Source: VFKI01 sp033762075
GTDB lineage: Bacteria > Pseudomonadota > Gammaproteobacteria > DSM-16500
Direction: 5' to 3'
Assembly: GCA_033762075.1 (NCBI GenBank)
Contig: JANRLY010000043.1
Coordinates: 1-46,344 of the forward strand
Length of the DNA stretch: 46,344 bases
Position numbers and translations under genes: made by a program. The notes beneath the pieces are model-generated. The model did no database searches. It saw only the letters and a list, made by a program, of their open reading frames with translations, and was not told the DNA's origin. This document shows, piece after piece, positions 23,748 through 32,520 of this stretch; positions within the stretch are counted from its first letter, which is position 1; each line of letters begins with the position of its first letter.

Positions 23748-24938
23748 TTACTCTAAGACCTTTGTAACAACACCTGCACCTACTGTGCGACCGCCTTCGC
23801 GAATTGCAAAACGCAATCCTTCTTCCATTGCGATAGGATTGATAAGCGCAACATTCATCTTAATGTTGTCGCCTGGCATAACCATTTCGACACCTTCAGG
23901 TAAAAAGACTTCGCCTGTTACGTCAGTTGTTCTGAAGTAAAATTGTGGACGATACCCTTTGAAGAATGGTGTATGACGACCGCCTTCTTCTTTGGATAAT
24001 ACGTACACTTCTGCTTCAAACTTAGTATGCGGAGTAATTGAACCTGGTTTTGCTAACACTTGACCACGCTCAACTTCTTCACGCTTCGTGCCACGCAATA
24101 AAACACCAACGTTATCACCAGCACGACCTTCATCGAGCAACTTACGGAACATTTCAACGCCCGTACACGTTGTTTTGATGGTGGGTTTTAAGCCAATAAT
24201 TTCAATTTCTTCACCCACTTTAACGATACCACGCTCAACACGACCCGTGACAACAGTACCACGACCTGAAATTGAGAAAACGTCTTCAATAGGCAACAAA
24301 AATGGCTTATCAATTTGACGTTCTGGTTGTGGAAAATAGTCATCCATCGCAGCAACTAATTTATGAATCGCTGGCACACCAATGTCGCTTTGATCGCCTT
24401 CGAGAGCTTTTAATGCTGAACCAATGACGATAGGTGTTTTGTCGCCAGGAAATTCATAGCTGGTCAACAAATCTCTTACTTCCATCTCAACGAGATCTAA
24501 TAATTCTTTATCATCCACCATGTCTGCTTTATTCAAGAAGACAACAATGTATGGAACACCGACCTGTCTTGCCAACAGAATGTGTTCACGTGTCTGCGGC
24601 ATCGGGCCGTCAGCTGCTGATACGACCAAAATCGCACCATCCATCTGAGCAGCACCAGTAATCATGTTTTTCACGTAGTCGGCATGCCCCGGGCAATCTA
24701 CGTGTGCATAGTGACGCTTGTCGGATTCATATTCGACGTGCGCTGTTGCAATCGTAATCCCACGTGCTTTTTCTTCAGGAGCTTTATCAATTTGGTCGTA
24801 AGCTAAAGCTTCGCCACCAAATTTATCAGCCATACAACGTGTTAATGCTGCAGTCAGTGTGGTTTTACCATGATCCACGTGACCGATTGTTCCGACGTTT
24901 AAGTGCGGCTTTGTACGCGCAAATACTGCTTTTGCCAT
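23748..24938 (-). CDS. tuf: Elongation factor Tu
   Basis: EF-Tu brings aminoacyl-tRNA to the ribosomal A site as a GTP complex. The 396 residues show the P-loop GHVDHGKTT (19-27), switch II DCPGHADYVKNMITGAAQMD, and NKADMVDD for guanine specificity. Domains II and III follow (RGTVVTGRVERG, FYFRTTDVTG). It lies in the str block between fusA and rpsJ. No second tuf copy is found next to the tRNA cluster in this window. Confidence 0.98.
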   Translation of the reverse strand: MAKAVFARTKPHLNVGTIGHVDHGKTTLTAALTRCMADKFGGEALAYDQIDKAPEEKARGITIATAHVEYESDKRHYAHVDCPGHADYVKNMITGAAQMDGAILVVSAADGPMPQTREHILLARQVGVPYIVVFLNKADMVDDKELLDLVEMEVRDLLTSYEFPGDKTPIVIGSALKALEGDQSDIGVPAIHKLVAAMDDYFPQPERQIDKPFLLPIEDVFSISGRGTVVTGRVERGIVKVGEEIEIIGLKPTIKTTCTGVEMFRKLLDEGRAGDNVGVLLRGTKREEVERGQVLAKPGSITPHTKFEAEVYVLSKEEGGRHTPFFKGYRPQFYFRTTDVTGEVFLPEGVEMVMPGDNIKMNVALINPIAMEEGLRFAIREGGRTVGAGVVTKVLE

Positions 24939-24969
24939 AGGTTTATTCCTCTTTTGTTAATCTCGAAAC

Positions 24970-27072
24970 TCACACCGTTGTTTTGCTGATGACTTGTTCA
25001 GCAATACTCGCGGGTGCCTCACTATACTTCGCAAATTCCATGGCGTAAGTCGCTCTACCCTGCGACATGGATCGAAGATCTGTTGCATAACCAAACATTT
25101 CACCGAGTGGCACTTCTGCTCGAACAACTTTTCCGGAAGGTGTATCTTCCATTCCCTGCAGAATACCTCTACGTCTGTTTAAATCCCCCATGACATCACC
25201 CATGTAATCTTCTGGGGTCACAACTTCAACTTTCATAACTGGCTCAAGTAAGACAGGTTTTGCTTTTTTAGCACCATCTTTGAAAGCCATAGAACCAGCA
25301 ATTTTAAAGGCCATTTCACTAGAGTCAACATCGTGATATGAACCATCAAAAACAGTGACTTTAACATCGACCACTGGGAACCCAGCAATCACACCATTTT
25401 CCATTTGTTCTTGAATACCTTTATCGATGGCAGGGATATATTCTCTTGGAATAGCACCGCCAACGATGGCATTAACAAATTCATAGCCTGTGCCAGCTTC
25501 TTTTGGTTCCATTTTGATCCAGCAATGACCATACTGACCACGACCACCTGATTGCTTAACGTATTTACCTTCTTGCTCAATGCTTGTTCTGATGGTTTCA
25601 CGATAAGCCACCTGCGGCTTACCCACATTAGACTCGACACTAAATTCGCGCTTCATACGATCAACAATGATCTCGAGATGCAATTCACCCATCCCAGCGA
25701 TAATGGTCTGACCGGATTCTTCATCTGTATGAACACGAAATGAAGGATCTTCTTGTGCCAGCTTACCCAATGCAATACCCATTTTTTCTTGGTCTGCGCG
25801 CGTTTTCGGTTCAACAGCCACAGAGATCACGGGCTCTGGGAAAACCATTTTCTCGAGCACAATAACATTATTTGTTGCACATAAGGTATCACCCGTTGTG
25901 ACTTTTTTCAGGCCCACAGCAGCAGCAATATCCCCTGCTCTAACTTCTTTAATCTCACTACGTGAGTTAGCATGCATCTGTAATATACGACCAATGCGCT
26001 CTTCTTTGTCCTTAATCGGGTTATAGATTGTATCACCTGATTTTAGAACACCCGAGTAAACACGAAAATACGTTAATGTACCGACATAAGGATCTGTCGC
26101 AATTTTAAATGCAAGAGCTGCGAAAGGATCTTCATCTGTTGGATGTCTTTCTGCAGGGGTTTCAGCTGCATCTAGTAAATGGCCTTTCACGGCGGGTACA
26201 TCAGCCGGTGATGGCAAGTAATAAACCACTGAATCCAACATGGCTTGCACGCCTTTGTTACGGAAAGCTGATCCACATAACATCGGAACGATTTCATTAC
26301 GTATCGTACGTAAACGTAAGCCTTTTCTAATTTCTTCTTCTGAAAGGGTTCCACCTTCCAAGTATTTATTCATAAGGTCTTCAGACGCTTCGGCAGCAGC
26401 CTCAACCATTTGGTCATGCCACTTTTTGCATTCTTCAGCCATAGCTTGTGGAATTTCACGCGCATCGTAGTTCATACCCTGGTTTTTTTCGTCCCAGTAA
26501 ATGGCTTTCATGCGAACTAAATCAACAACACCTTCAAAGTGTTCTTCAGCACCAATCGGTAATTGGATTGGTATTGGATTCGCACCTAAGCGCGATTTGA
26601 CTTGACCCACAACGCGAAGGAAATTCGCGCCAGCTCGATCCATCTTGTTGACGAAGCCCAAACGTGGAACGCCATAGCGGTTCGCCTGACGCCATACAGT
26701 CTCTGATTGAGGCTCAACACCACCCACAGCACAAAACACTGCGCAGGCACCGTCTAATACCCTCAGAGAGCGCTCAACTTCGATGGTAAAGTCTACGTGG
26801 CCAGGTGTATCGATAATATTGATGCGATGTTGCGGGAATTGTTTATCCATTCCATACCAGAAGCAAGTCGTTGCTGCTGAAGTAATGGTGATTCCGCGCT
26901 CTTGTTCTTGCTCCATCCAATCCATGACGGCTGCACCTTCGTGCACCTCACCTATTTTGTGAGAAACGCCGGTATAAAAAAGTACGCGTTCAGTTGTTGT
27001 TGTTTTACCCGCGTCGATATGGGCCATAATGCCAATATTTCGATAGCGTTCAATCGGTGTTTCTCGTCCCAC
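24970..27072 (-). CDS. fusA: Elongation factor G
   Basis: EF-G is the translocase GTPase. The 700 residues have the G domain (AHIDAGKTTTTERVLFYTG, DTPGHVDFTIEVERSLRVLD, NKMDRAG), then domains II-V with GEGELHLEI-like GMGELHLEIIVDRMKREFSV. The start is GTG at 27072, nine bases after AGGGG; there is no ATG nearby. It lies between rpsG and tuf in the usual str order. Confidence 0.98.
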   Translation of the reverse strand: MGRETPIERYRNIGIMAHIDAGKTTTTERVLFYTGVSHKIGEVHEGAAVMDWMEQEQERGITITSAATTCFWYGMDKQFPQHRINIIDTPGHVDFTIEVERSLRVLDGACAVFCAVGGVEPQSETVWRQANRYGVPRLGFVNKMDRAGANFLRVVGQVKSRLGANPIPIQLPIGAEEHFEGVVDLVRMKAIYWDEKNQGMNYDAREIPQAMAEECKKWHDQMVEAAAEASEDLMNKYLEGGTLSEEEIRKGLRLRTIRNEIVPMLCGSAFRNKGVQAMLDSVVYYLPSPADVPAVKGHLLDAAETPAERHPTDEDPFAALAFKIATDPYVGTLTYFRVYSGVLKSGDTIYNPIKDKEERIGRILQMHANSRSEIKEVRAGDIAAAVGLKKVTTGDTLCATNNVIVLEKMVFPEPVISVAVEPKTRADQEKMGIALGKLAQEDPSFRVHTDEESGQTIIAGMGELHLEIIVDRMKREFSVESNVGKPQVAYRETIRTSIEQEGKYVKQSGGRGQYGHCWIKMEPKEAGTGYEFVNAIVGGAIPREYIPAIDKGIQEQMENGVIAGFPVVDVKVTVFDGSYHDVDSSEMAFKIAGSMAFKDGAKKAKPVLLEPVMKVEVVTPEDYMGDVMGDLNRRRGILQGMEDTPSGKVVRAEVPLGEMFGYATDLRSMSQGRATYAMEFAKYSEAPASIAEQVISKTTV

Positions 27073-27096
27073 AGTCCATACCCCTTGTTAATCTCT

Positions 27097-27669
27097 TTAC
27101 CAGCGATAATGTGCGAATGCTTGGTTTGCTTTAGCCATACGATGTACGTCATCACGCATTTTAACGGATGCACCGCGACCCTCATAGGCTTCTAACATTT
27201 CAGCTGCTAAGCGTAATGCCATGGTCTTTTCACCACGTCCTTTTGCAATTTTTACGATCCATCTCATTGCCAATGCGAGACCACGATCAACGTCGACTTC
27301 AACCGGCACTTGATAAGTAGCACCCCCGACACGACGAGATTTGACTTCGACAGTTGGACGAATGTTGTTGAGTGCCTTTTCGAGGATCTCAATAACACCT
27401 GTACTTTTACCACCTGCACTACCTGCACTACCTGCACTACCTGCAGTAGATTCACCTTCACCATCCGCCTTATCTTTATGGTGGGAATCTTTGCCGCCTT
27501 TTTTAGTCAAGCGCTTTGCGGATTCTTGAAGTGCAGTATAGACAATACGTTCAGCTAAGGAACGCTTGCCTGCACGCATAACAACATTGATAAAACGCGC
27601 CAACCGTTCGCTTCCGTAAAGCGGATCTGGGAGGGTTGTTCTTTTAACTGCAGCTTTTCTTCTAGGCAT
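27097..27669 (-). CDS. rpsG: 30S ribosomal protein S7 with a 34-residue low-complexity insertion
   Basis: S7 nucleates assembly of the 30S head and touches the E-site tRNA. Conserved parts are intact: MPRRKAAVKRTTLPDPLYGS at the start, NIRPTVEVKSRRVGGATYQV in the beta-hairpin region, and ANQAFAHYRW at the end. The 190 residues exceed the usual 156 because of about 34 extra residues (57-90) between the second and third helices. The insertion is basic/acidic (KKGGKDSHHKDKADGEGEST), then GSA triplets (AGSAGSAGSAGG). The frame is kept throughout, so the gene should be functional. Confidence 0.96.
   Translation of the reverse strand: MPRRKAAVKRTTLPDPLYGSERLARFINVVMRAGKRSLAERIVYTALQESAKRLTKKGGKDSHHKDKADGEGESTAGSAGSAGSAGGKSTGVIEILEKALNNIRPTVEVKSRRVGGATYQVPVEVDVDRGLALAMRWIVKIAKGRGEKTMALRLAAEMLEAYEGRGASVKMRDDVHRMAKANQAFAHYRW
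27412..27447. repeat. 9-bp tandem repeat (four units) inside rpsG
   Basis: The plus-strand unit ACCTGCACT occurs three times in a row (27412-27438), then once as ACCTGCAGT (27439-27447). On the coding strand it encodes SAG/GSA units. Because the unit is nine bases, gain or loss of copies keeps the reading frame. Confidence 0.9.
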
Positions 27670-27706
27670 TACATTATTTCCATTGATCTATCTTGATTAA
27701 AAACGC

Positions 27707-28081
27707 TTAAGATTTAGGTTTCTTAGCACCGTATTTCGAACGCCCTCTACGACGATTTGCAACGCCTGCTGTATCAAGGCTGCCGCGCACGATGTGATAG
27801 CGCACACCTGGTAAGTCTTTAACACGACCACCGCGAATTAACACCACAGAGTGTTCTTGTAAATTATGCCCTTCACCGCCGATATAGGCTGTGACTTCAG
27901 AGCCATTCGTTAAACGAACACGAGCCACCTTACGCAATGCTGAGTTAGGTTTCTTAGGTGTCGTTGTATAAACACGCGTACAAACACCGCGCTTTTGAGG
28001 ACATCCCCCCAAATGAGGCACAGTGGATTTTACTGCTCTAATGACTCGTGGTTTTCTCACGAGTTGATTTATAGTTGGCAT
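27707..28081 (-). CDS. rpsL: 30S ribosomal protein S12
   Basis: S12 is at the decoding centre. The 124 residues show TTPKKPNSALRKVARVRLTN and RGGRVKDLPGVRYHIVRG; both lysines tied to streptomycin response (K42 and K87 in E. coli numbering) are present, so the sequence is of the sensitive type. It is the first gene of the str block and follows a clear promoter. Confidence 0.98.
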   Translation of the reverse strand: MPTINQLVRKPRVIRAVKSTVPHLGGCPQKRGVCTRVYTTTPKKPNSALRKVARVRLTNGSEVTAYIGGEGHNLQEHSVVLIRGGRVKDLPGVRYHIVRGSLDTAGVANRRRGRSKYGAKKPKS

Positions 28082-28158
28082 TCTTTAACTCCAGCCTAAT
28101 GCTTTTAATGAAGCATGTTTTATTTCCCAACTCTTGCAAGTAAGAAGAGTGAGGCGCG

Positions 28159-28187
28159 ATTCTAAAAAGGTGCGGGTGACATGTCAA
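28159..28187 (-). promoter_or_regulatory. Sigma70 promoter of the str operon
   Basis: A consensus TTGACA (28182-28187) and TAGAAT (28159-28164) are separated by 17 bases, with a GC-rich stretch (CGCGCC) just after the -10, as in stringently controlled promoters. It would start transcription about 70 bases before rpsL. Confidence 0.8.
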
Positions 28188-28243
28188 GCGTACTCATTGA
28201 AATTCTGAGTATTTTTTCTATGTTTACCTGCTATTTTGCTTTT

Positions 28244-28297
28244 CAAAGGATCACCCGTGTAAGGGTTGTATACTTCCTTACACTTTATGACCCTTTG
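28244..28297. repeat. Inverted repeat downstream of rpoC
   Basis: CAAAGGATCACCCGTGTAAGG (28244-28264, split here as two halves CAAAGGATCAC and CCGTGTAAGG) pairs imperfectly with 28276-28297 (CCTTACACTTTATGACCCTTTG in opposite orientation, two to three mismatches) around an 11-base loop. It starts 22 bases after the rpoC stop. No U-tract follows on the minus strand, so it may be a 3' mRNA-stabilising or factor-dependent end. Confidence 0.55.
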
Positions 28298-28319
28298 AAG
28301 CTAAATAAAGTGATAAATC

Positions 28320-31300
28320 CTATTTCACCTCTTCTATTGTGATGCGTTCGATTTTGCGCGGACGCTTACGAGCTTGGCGATCTGCATGATAAGCAAGACC
28401 TGTTCCTGCAGGAACCAAACGTCCCACAATAACATTTTCTTTCAAGCCTCTTAAATCATCTGTTTTGCCACTCACTGCAGCTTCCGTTAAGACACGAGTT
28501 GTTTCTTGGAATGAAGCAGCAGAAATAAATGACTCTGTTGCAAGCGATGCTTTCGTAATCCCAAGTAAAACGGGGTCATGACGCGCAGGTAGTTTTCCAT
28601 TTTTTGTGGCACGATCATTTTCATCACGCAGGTGACCAAATTCAACTTGCTCACCTTTTAAGAAGTCTGTATCACCTGGATGCGCAATATTTACTTTACG
28701 CAACATTTGGCGAATGATTACTTCAATGTGTTTATCGTTGATCTTCACACCCTGCAAGCGATACACATCTTGCACTTCGTTAACAATAAAATTAGCTAAC
28801 GCATTAATGCCTAATAAACGCAAGATATCATGCGGATTGAGTGCACCTTCAGCGATGGTTTCACCCTTTTCAACATGTTCACCTTCAAACACGCTAACAT
28901 GACGCCATTTTGGAATGAGCTCTTCATGTGTATCGCCTGAAGTTCCTGTAATGACAAGACGGCGTTTGCCTTTAGTTTCTTTACCGAAACTCACAATACC
29001 TGAAATCTCAGCTAAAATAGCAGGATCTTTTGGACGTCTAGCTTCGAAAAGATCCGCGACGCGTGGTAAACCACCAGTGATATCACGTGTTTTTGAAGTT
29101 TCTTGCGGAATTCTTGCTAGCACGTCACCCACTTTAACATGCGCACCATCTTCGAAGTTAACGATAGCGTCGGCAGGCAAGAAATATTGCGCCGGCAGAT
29201 TTGTACCCGCAAGATAAAGGTCTTCACCTTTTTCATCCAACAACTTAAGTAACGGCTTCAATTCTTTACCACCGCTGCGTTGCTTGGTGTCTGTGACAAC
29301 AATACTGCTGAGACCTGTCAATTCATCTGTTTGACGATTCATGGTCACGCCTTCGACCAAATCTGCAAACTTAATTTGACCGGCTACTTCAGTGATCACA
29401 GGATGACTATGTGGATCCCAGGTTGCAACGATTTGACCCGCATCGACTTTTGAGCCGTCTGAAACAGATAATTCAGCACCATAAGGAATACGATAACGTT
29501 CACGTTCACGCCCATGTTCATCGACGATAGAAAGTTCGCCTGAACGAGACACTGCAATAAATTTACCACTGTGATGCTGGATCAATTTAATGTTATGCAG
29601 TTTCACTTTTCCGGCTAATTTAATTTGAACGTTATTCACTGCAGTTGCTCTTGATGCAGCACCCCCGATGTGGAAGGTTCTCATGGTAAGCTGAGTACCA
29701 GGCTCACCGATGGATTGTGCCGCGATGACGCCAACTGCTTCACCAATATTCACCTTATGTCCGCGCGCTAAATCACGCCCGTAACATGCAGAACAAATAC
29801 CATAACGCGATTCACATGAAATAGGTGAACGGACGAGCACTTGATCAATTCTCAGCTCTTCGAGTCTTGCCACCCATTTTTCATCGAGTAATGTGCCCGC
29901 AGCAACAACGACTTCGTCAGACGCAGGGTAAACAATATCTTGCGCAACAACACGACCTAACACACGCTCATGTAAAGGCTCAACAACATCGCCGCCTTCG
30001 ATTAATGGTGTCATCGTAACGCCATTTGTTGTGCCGCAATCTAATTCAGTAATTACTAAATCTTGCGCAACGTCAACGAGACGTCGTGTTAAATAACCTG
30101 AGTTTGCTGTTTTTAATGCGGTATCTGCGAGACCTTTACGCGCACCGTGTGTTGAAATAAAGTATTGCAACACGTTTAATCCTTCACGGAAGTTCGCTGT
30201 AATCGGTGTTTCGATAATTGAGCCGTCTGGTTTTGCCATCAAACCACGCATACCAGCCAACTGACGCATCTGCGCAGCAGAACCTCTCGCGCCAGAATCT
30301 TGCATCATGTAAATCGAGTTGTAAGATTCTTGTTTGACTTTTTCGCCCTTCGCATTTTTCACAATGTCGCTAGATAATTCAGTCATCATCGCTCTAGCAA
30401 CTTGTTCATTGGTGCGCGACCAAATATCAACGACTTTATTATAGCGCTCACCTTGAGTCACAAGACCTGAAGCATATTGTGCTTGAATCTTGCCAACTTC
30501 ATCTTCTGCTTGCGCAATAATCGATGCTTTTTCTTTTGGAATCACAAGATCATTCACGCCAATCGAAACGCCTGAGCGCGTTGCCCAAGCAAATCCAGAG
30601 TACATCAATTGATCGGCAAAAATAACCGCTGCTTTCAACCCAATATCGCGATAGCAAGTATTTAAAACATTTGAAATCGCTTTTTTGTTCATCGTGCGGT
30701 TCACAAAATCAAATGACATACCTTTAGGTAAAATTTCGGAAAGTAATGCACGGCCAGCTGTTGTTTCAACGAGACGTATTTGTTTGTTAAATGTGCCGGC
30801 TTCTTCGGCGGGTAAATATTCGGCGATTCTGACGCGAACTTGCGCTTGTAATTCAACCTGTCCCGTTTCAACTGCACGATGTACTTCACGTGTATCAGCA
30901 AAAATCATACCTTCGCCGCGCGCATTGACTTTAGTACGTGTTAAATAATATAAACCTAACACCACGTCCTGAGATGGCACGATAATCGGCTCACCATTCG
31001 CAGGCGAAAGGACGTTGTTGGTTGACATCATCAGTGTGCGGGCTTCGAGTTGCGCCTCAAGAGACAATGGAACGTGTACAGCCATTTGGTCGCCGTCAAA
31101 GTCAGCGTTGTATGCAGTACAAACCAATGGATGTAATTGAATCGCTTTACCTTCAATGAGGACGGGTTCAAATGCTTGAATCCCTAAACGGTGCAGAGTG
31201 GGTGCGCGATTGAGAAGCACAGGATGCTCACGAATCACTTGTTCGAGAATATCCCAAACAACAGCTTCTTCTCTTTCAACCATTTTCTTCGCCGCTTTAA

Positions 31301-32480
31301 TCGTCGAAGCTAATCCTTGATGTTGTAATTTGCTAAAAATAAATGGCTTAAATAATTCGAGCGCCATTTTTTTAGGAAGACCACACTGATGCAATTTAAG
31401 TGTTGGACCCACCACGATAACGGAACGACCTGAGTAATCAACACGTTTACCGAGTAAGTTTTGACGGAAACGACCTTGCTTACCTTTGATCATGTCTGCG
31501 AGAGATTTCAGCGGACGTTTGTTAGAGCCTGTAATGGCACGACCACGGCGACCATTATCTAACAATGCATCAACTGCTTCTTGCAGCATACGTTTTTCAT
31601 TACGCACAATGATATCAGGCGCATTAAGATCTAATAATCTTTTTAAACGATTATTACGATTGATCACGCGACGATATAAATCATTTAAGTCAGATGTTGC
31701 AAAACGTCCACCATCCAACGGCACTAAAGGACGCAAATCTGGCGGCAATACTGGCAGAACAGTCATCACCATCCATTCAGGTTTATTGCCAGAAGAAAGA
31801 AAAGCTTCCATTAACTTGAGTCGTTTGGAAAGTTTTTTGAGTTTTGCTTCTGAAGTAGTCGATAAAATTTCTTCGCGAATTCTAGTGGTTTCAGTCTCAA
31901 GATTGATTGCGCGCAATAATTCTTGCACTGCATCTGCACCCATGCGCGCATCAAATTCATCGCCATATTCTTCGATGGCATCGTAGTAAGCTTCTTCTGA
32001 TAGGAGTTGACCACGTTCAAGTTGTGTCATGCCTGGATCAATCACAACATACGCTTCGAAATAGAGAATGCGTTCGATATCACGCAATGTCATGTCGAGA
32101 AGTAAACCAATTCTCGAAGGAAGCGAACGTAAAAACCAAATGTGTGCCACCGGGCTCGCTAACTCAATATGACCCATGCGTTCGCGTCTAACACGGGACA
32201 ATGTAACTTCGACGCCGCATTTTTCACAAATAACGCCACGATGTTTGAGGCGTTTATATTTGCCGCACAAGCATTCGTAATCTTTAATAGGGCCGAAGAT
32301 TTTTGCGCAAAATAATCCGTCACGTTCAGGCTTGAAAGTACGGTAGTTAATGGTTTCTGGTTTTTTAATTTCACCATAAGACCATGAACGGATCATGTCC
32401 GGTGATGCTAAACCAATGCAAATCGAATCAAATTCTTCAACTTGTGTTTGCTGTTTTACTAAACTTAACAAATCTCTCAA
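28320..32480 (-). CDS. rpoC: DNA-directed RNA polymerase beta' subunit
   Basis: Beta' carries the catalytic Mg site and clamp. The 1386 residues are full length. The N-terminal zinc site reads CLCGKYKRLKHRGVICEKCG, the catalytic loop YNADFDGDQMAVHVP, and the second zinc site CESRYGICSACYGRDLARGH. The start is a TTG at 32480 preceded by a GAGGGGG ribosome site; the N-terminus then reads MRDLLSLVKQQTQVEEF, aligning with the GTG-started E. coli protein. It follows rpoB by 40 bases. Confidence 0.98.
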   Translation of the reverse strand: MRDLLSLVKQQTQVEEFDSICIGLASPDMIRSWSYGEIKKPETINYRTFKPERDGLFCAKIFGPIKDYECLCGKYKRLKHRGVICEKCGVEVTLSRVRRERMGHIELASPVAHIWFLRSLPSRIGLLLDMTLRDIERILYFEAYVVIDPGMTQLERGQLLSEEAYYDAIEEYGDEFDARMGADAVQELLRAINLETETTRIREEILSTTSEAKLKKLSKRLKLMEAFLSSGNKPEWMVMTVLPVLPPDLRPLVPLDGGRFATSDLNDLYRRVINRNNRLKRLLDLNAPDIIVRNEKRMLQEAVDALLDNGRRGRAITGSNKRPLKSLADMIKGKQGRFRQNLLGKRVDYSGRSVIVVGPTLKLHQCGLPKKMALELFKPFIFSKLQHQGLASTIKAAKKMVEREEAVVWDILEQVIREHPVLLNRAPTLHRLGIQAFEPVLIEGKAIQLHPLVCTAYNADFDGDQMAVHVPLSLEAQLEARTLMMSTNNVLSPANGEPIIVPSQDVVLGLYYLTRTKVNARGEGMIFADTREVHRAVETGQVELQAQVRVRIAEYLPAEEAGTFNKQIRLVETTAGRALLSEILPKGMSFDFVNRTMNKKAISNVLNTCYRDIGLKAAVIFADQLMYSGFAWATRSGVSIGVNDLVIPKEKASIIAQAEDEVGKIQAQYASGLVTQGERYNKVVDIWSRTNEQVARAMMTELSSDIVKNAKGEKVKQESYNSIYMMQDSGARGSAAQMRQLAGMRGLMAKPDGSIIETPITANFREGLNVLQYFISTHGARKGLADTALKTANSGYLTRRLVDVAQDLVITELDCGTTNGVTMTPLIEGGDVVEPLHERVLGRVVAQDIVYPASDEVVVAAGTLLDEKWVARLEELRIDQVLVRSPISCESRYGICSACYGRDLARGHKVNIGEAVGVIAAQSIGEPGTQLTMRTFHIGGAASRATAVNNVQIKLAGKVKLHNIKLIQHHSGKFIAVSRSGELSIVDEHGRERERYRIPYGAELSVSDGSKVDAGQIVATWDPHSHPVITEVAGQIKFADLVEGVTMNRQTDELTGLSSIVVTDTKQRSGGKELKPLLKLLDEKGEDLYLAGTNLPAQYFLPADAIVNFEDGAHVKVGDVLARIPQETSKTRDITGGLPRVADLFEARRPKDPAILAEISGIVSFGKETKGKRRLVITGTSGDTHEELIPKWRHVSVFEGEHVEKGETIAEGALNPHDILRLLGINALANFIVNEVQDVYRLQGVKINDKHIEVIIRQMLRKVNIAHPGDTDFLKGEQVEFGHLRDENDRATKNGKLPARHDPVLLGITKASLATESFISAASFQETTRVLTEAAVSGKTDDLRGLKENVIVGRLVPAGTGLAYHADRQARKRPRKIERITIEEVK

Positions 32481-32520
32481 GGTTATATCCCCCTCATCAT
32501 CAGATAGGCAAACGCAGTCA

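Noticed and set aside
27412..27447. Possible CRISPR-like or minisatellite array
   Set aside because: Units are 9 bases with no spacers and lie in frame within rpsG; it is a coding tandem repeat.
28244..28297. Classical intrinsic terminator after rpoC
   Set aside because: The stem is good but there is no U-tract on the minus strand, so it is listed only as an inverted repeat.
31486..31986. 166-aa open frame on the plus strand opposite rpoC
   Set aside because: It is antisense to a conserved coding region, has no ribosome site and shows no family motif; it is a by-product of rpoC codon use.
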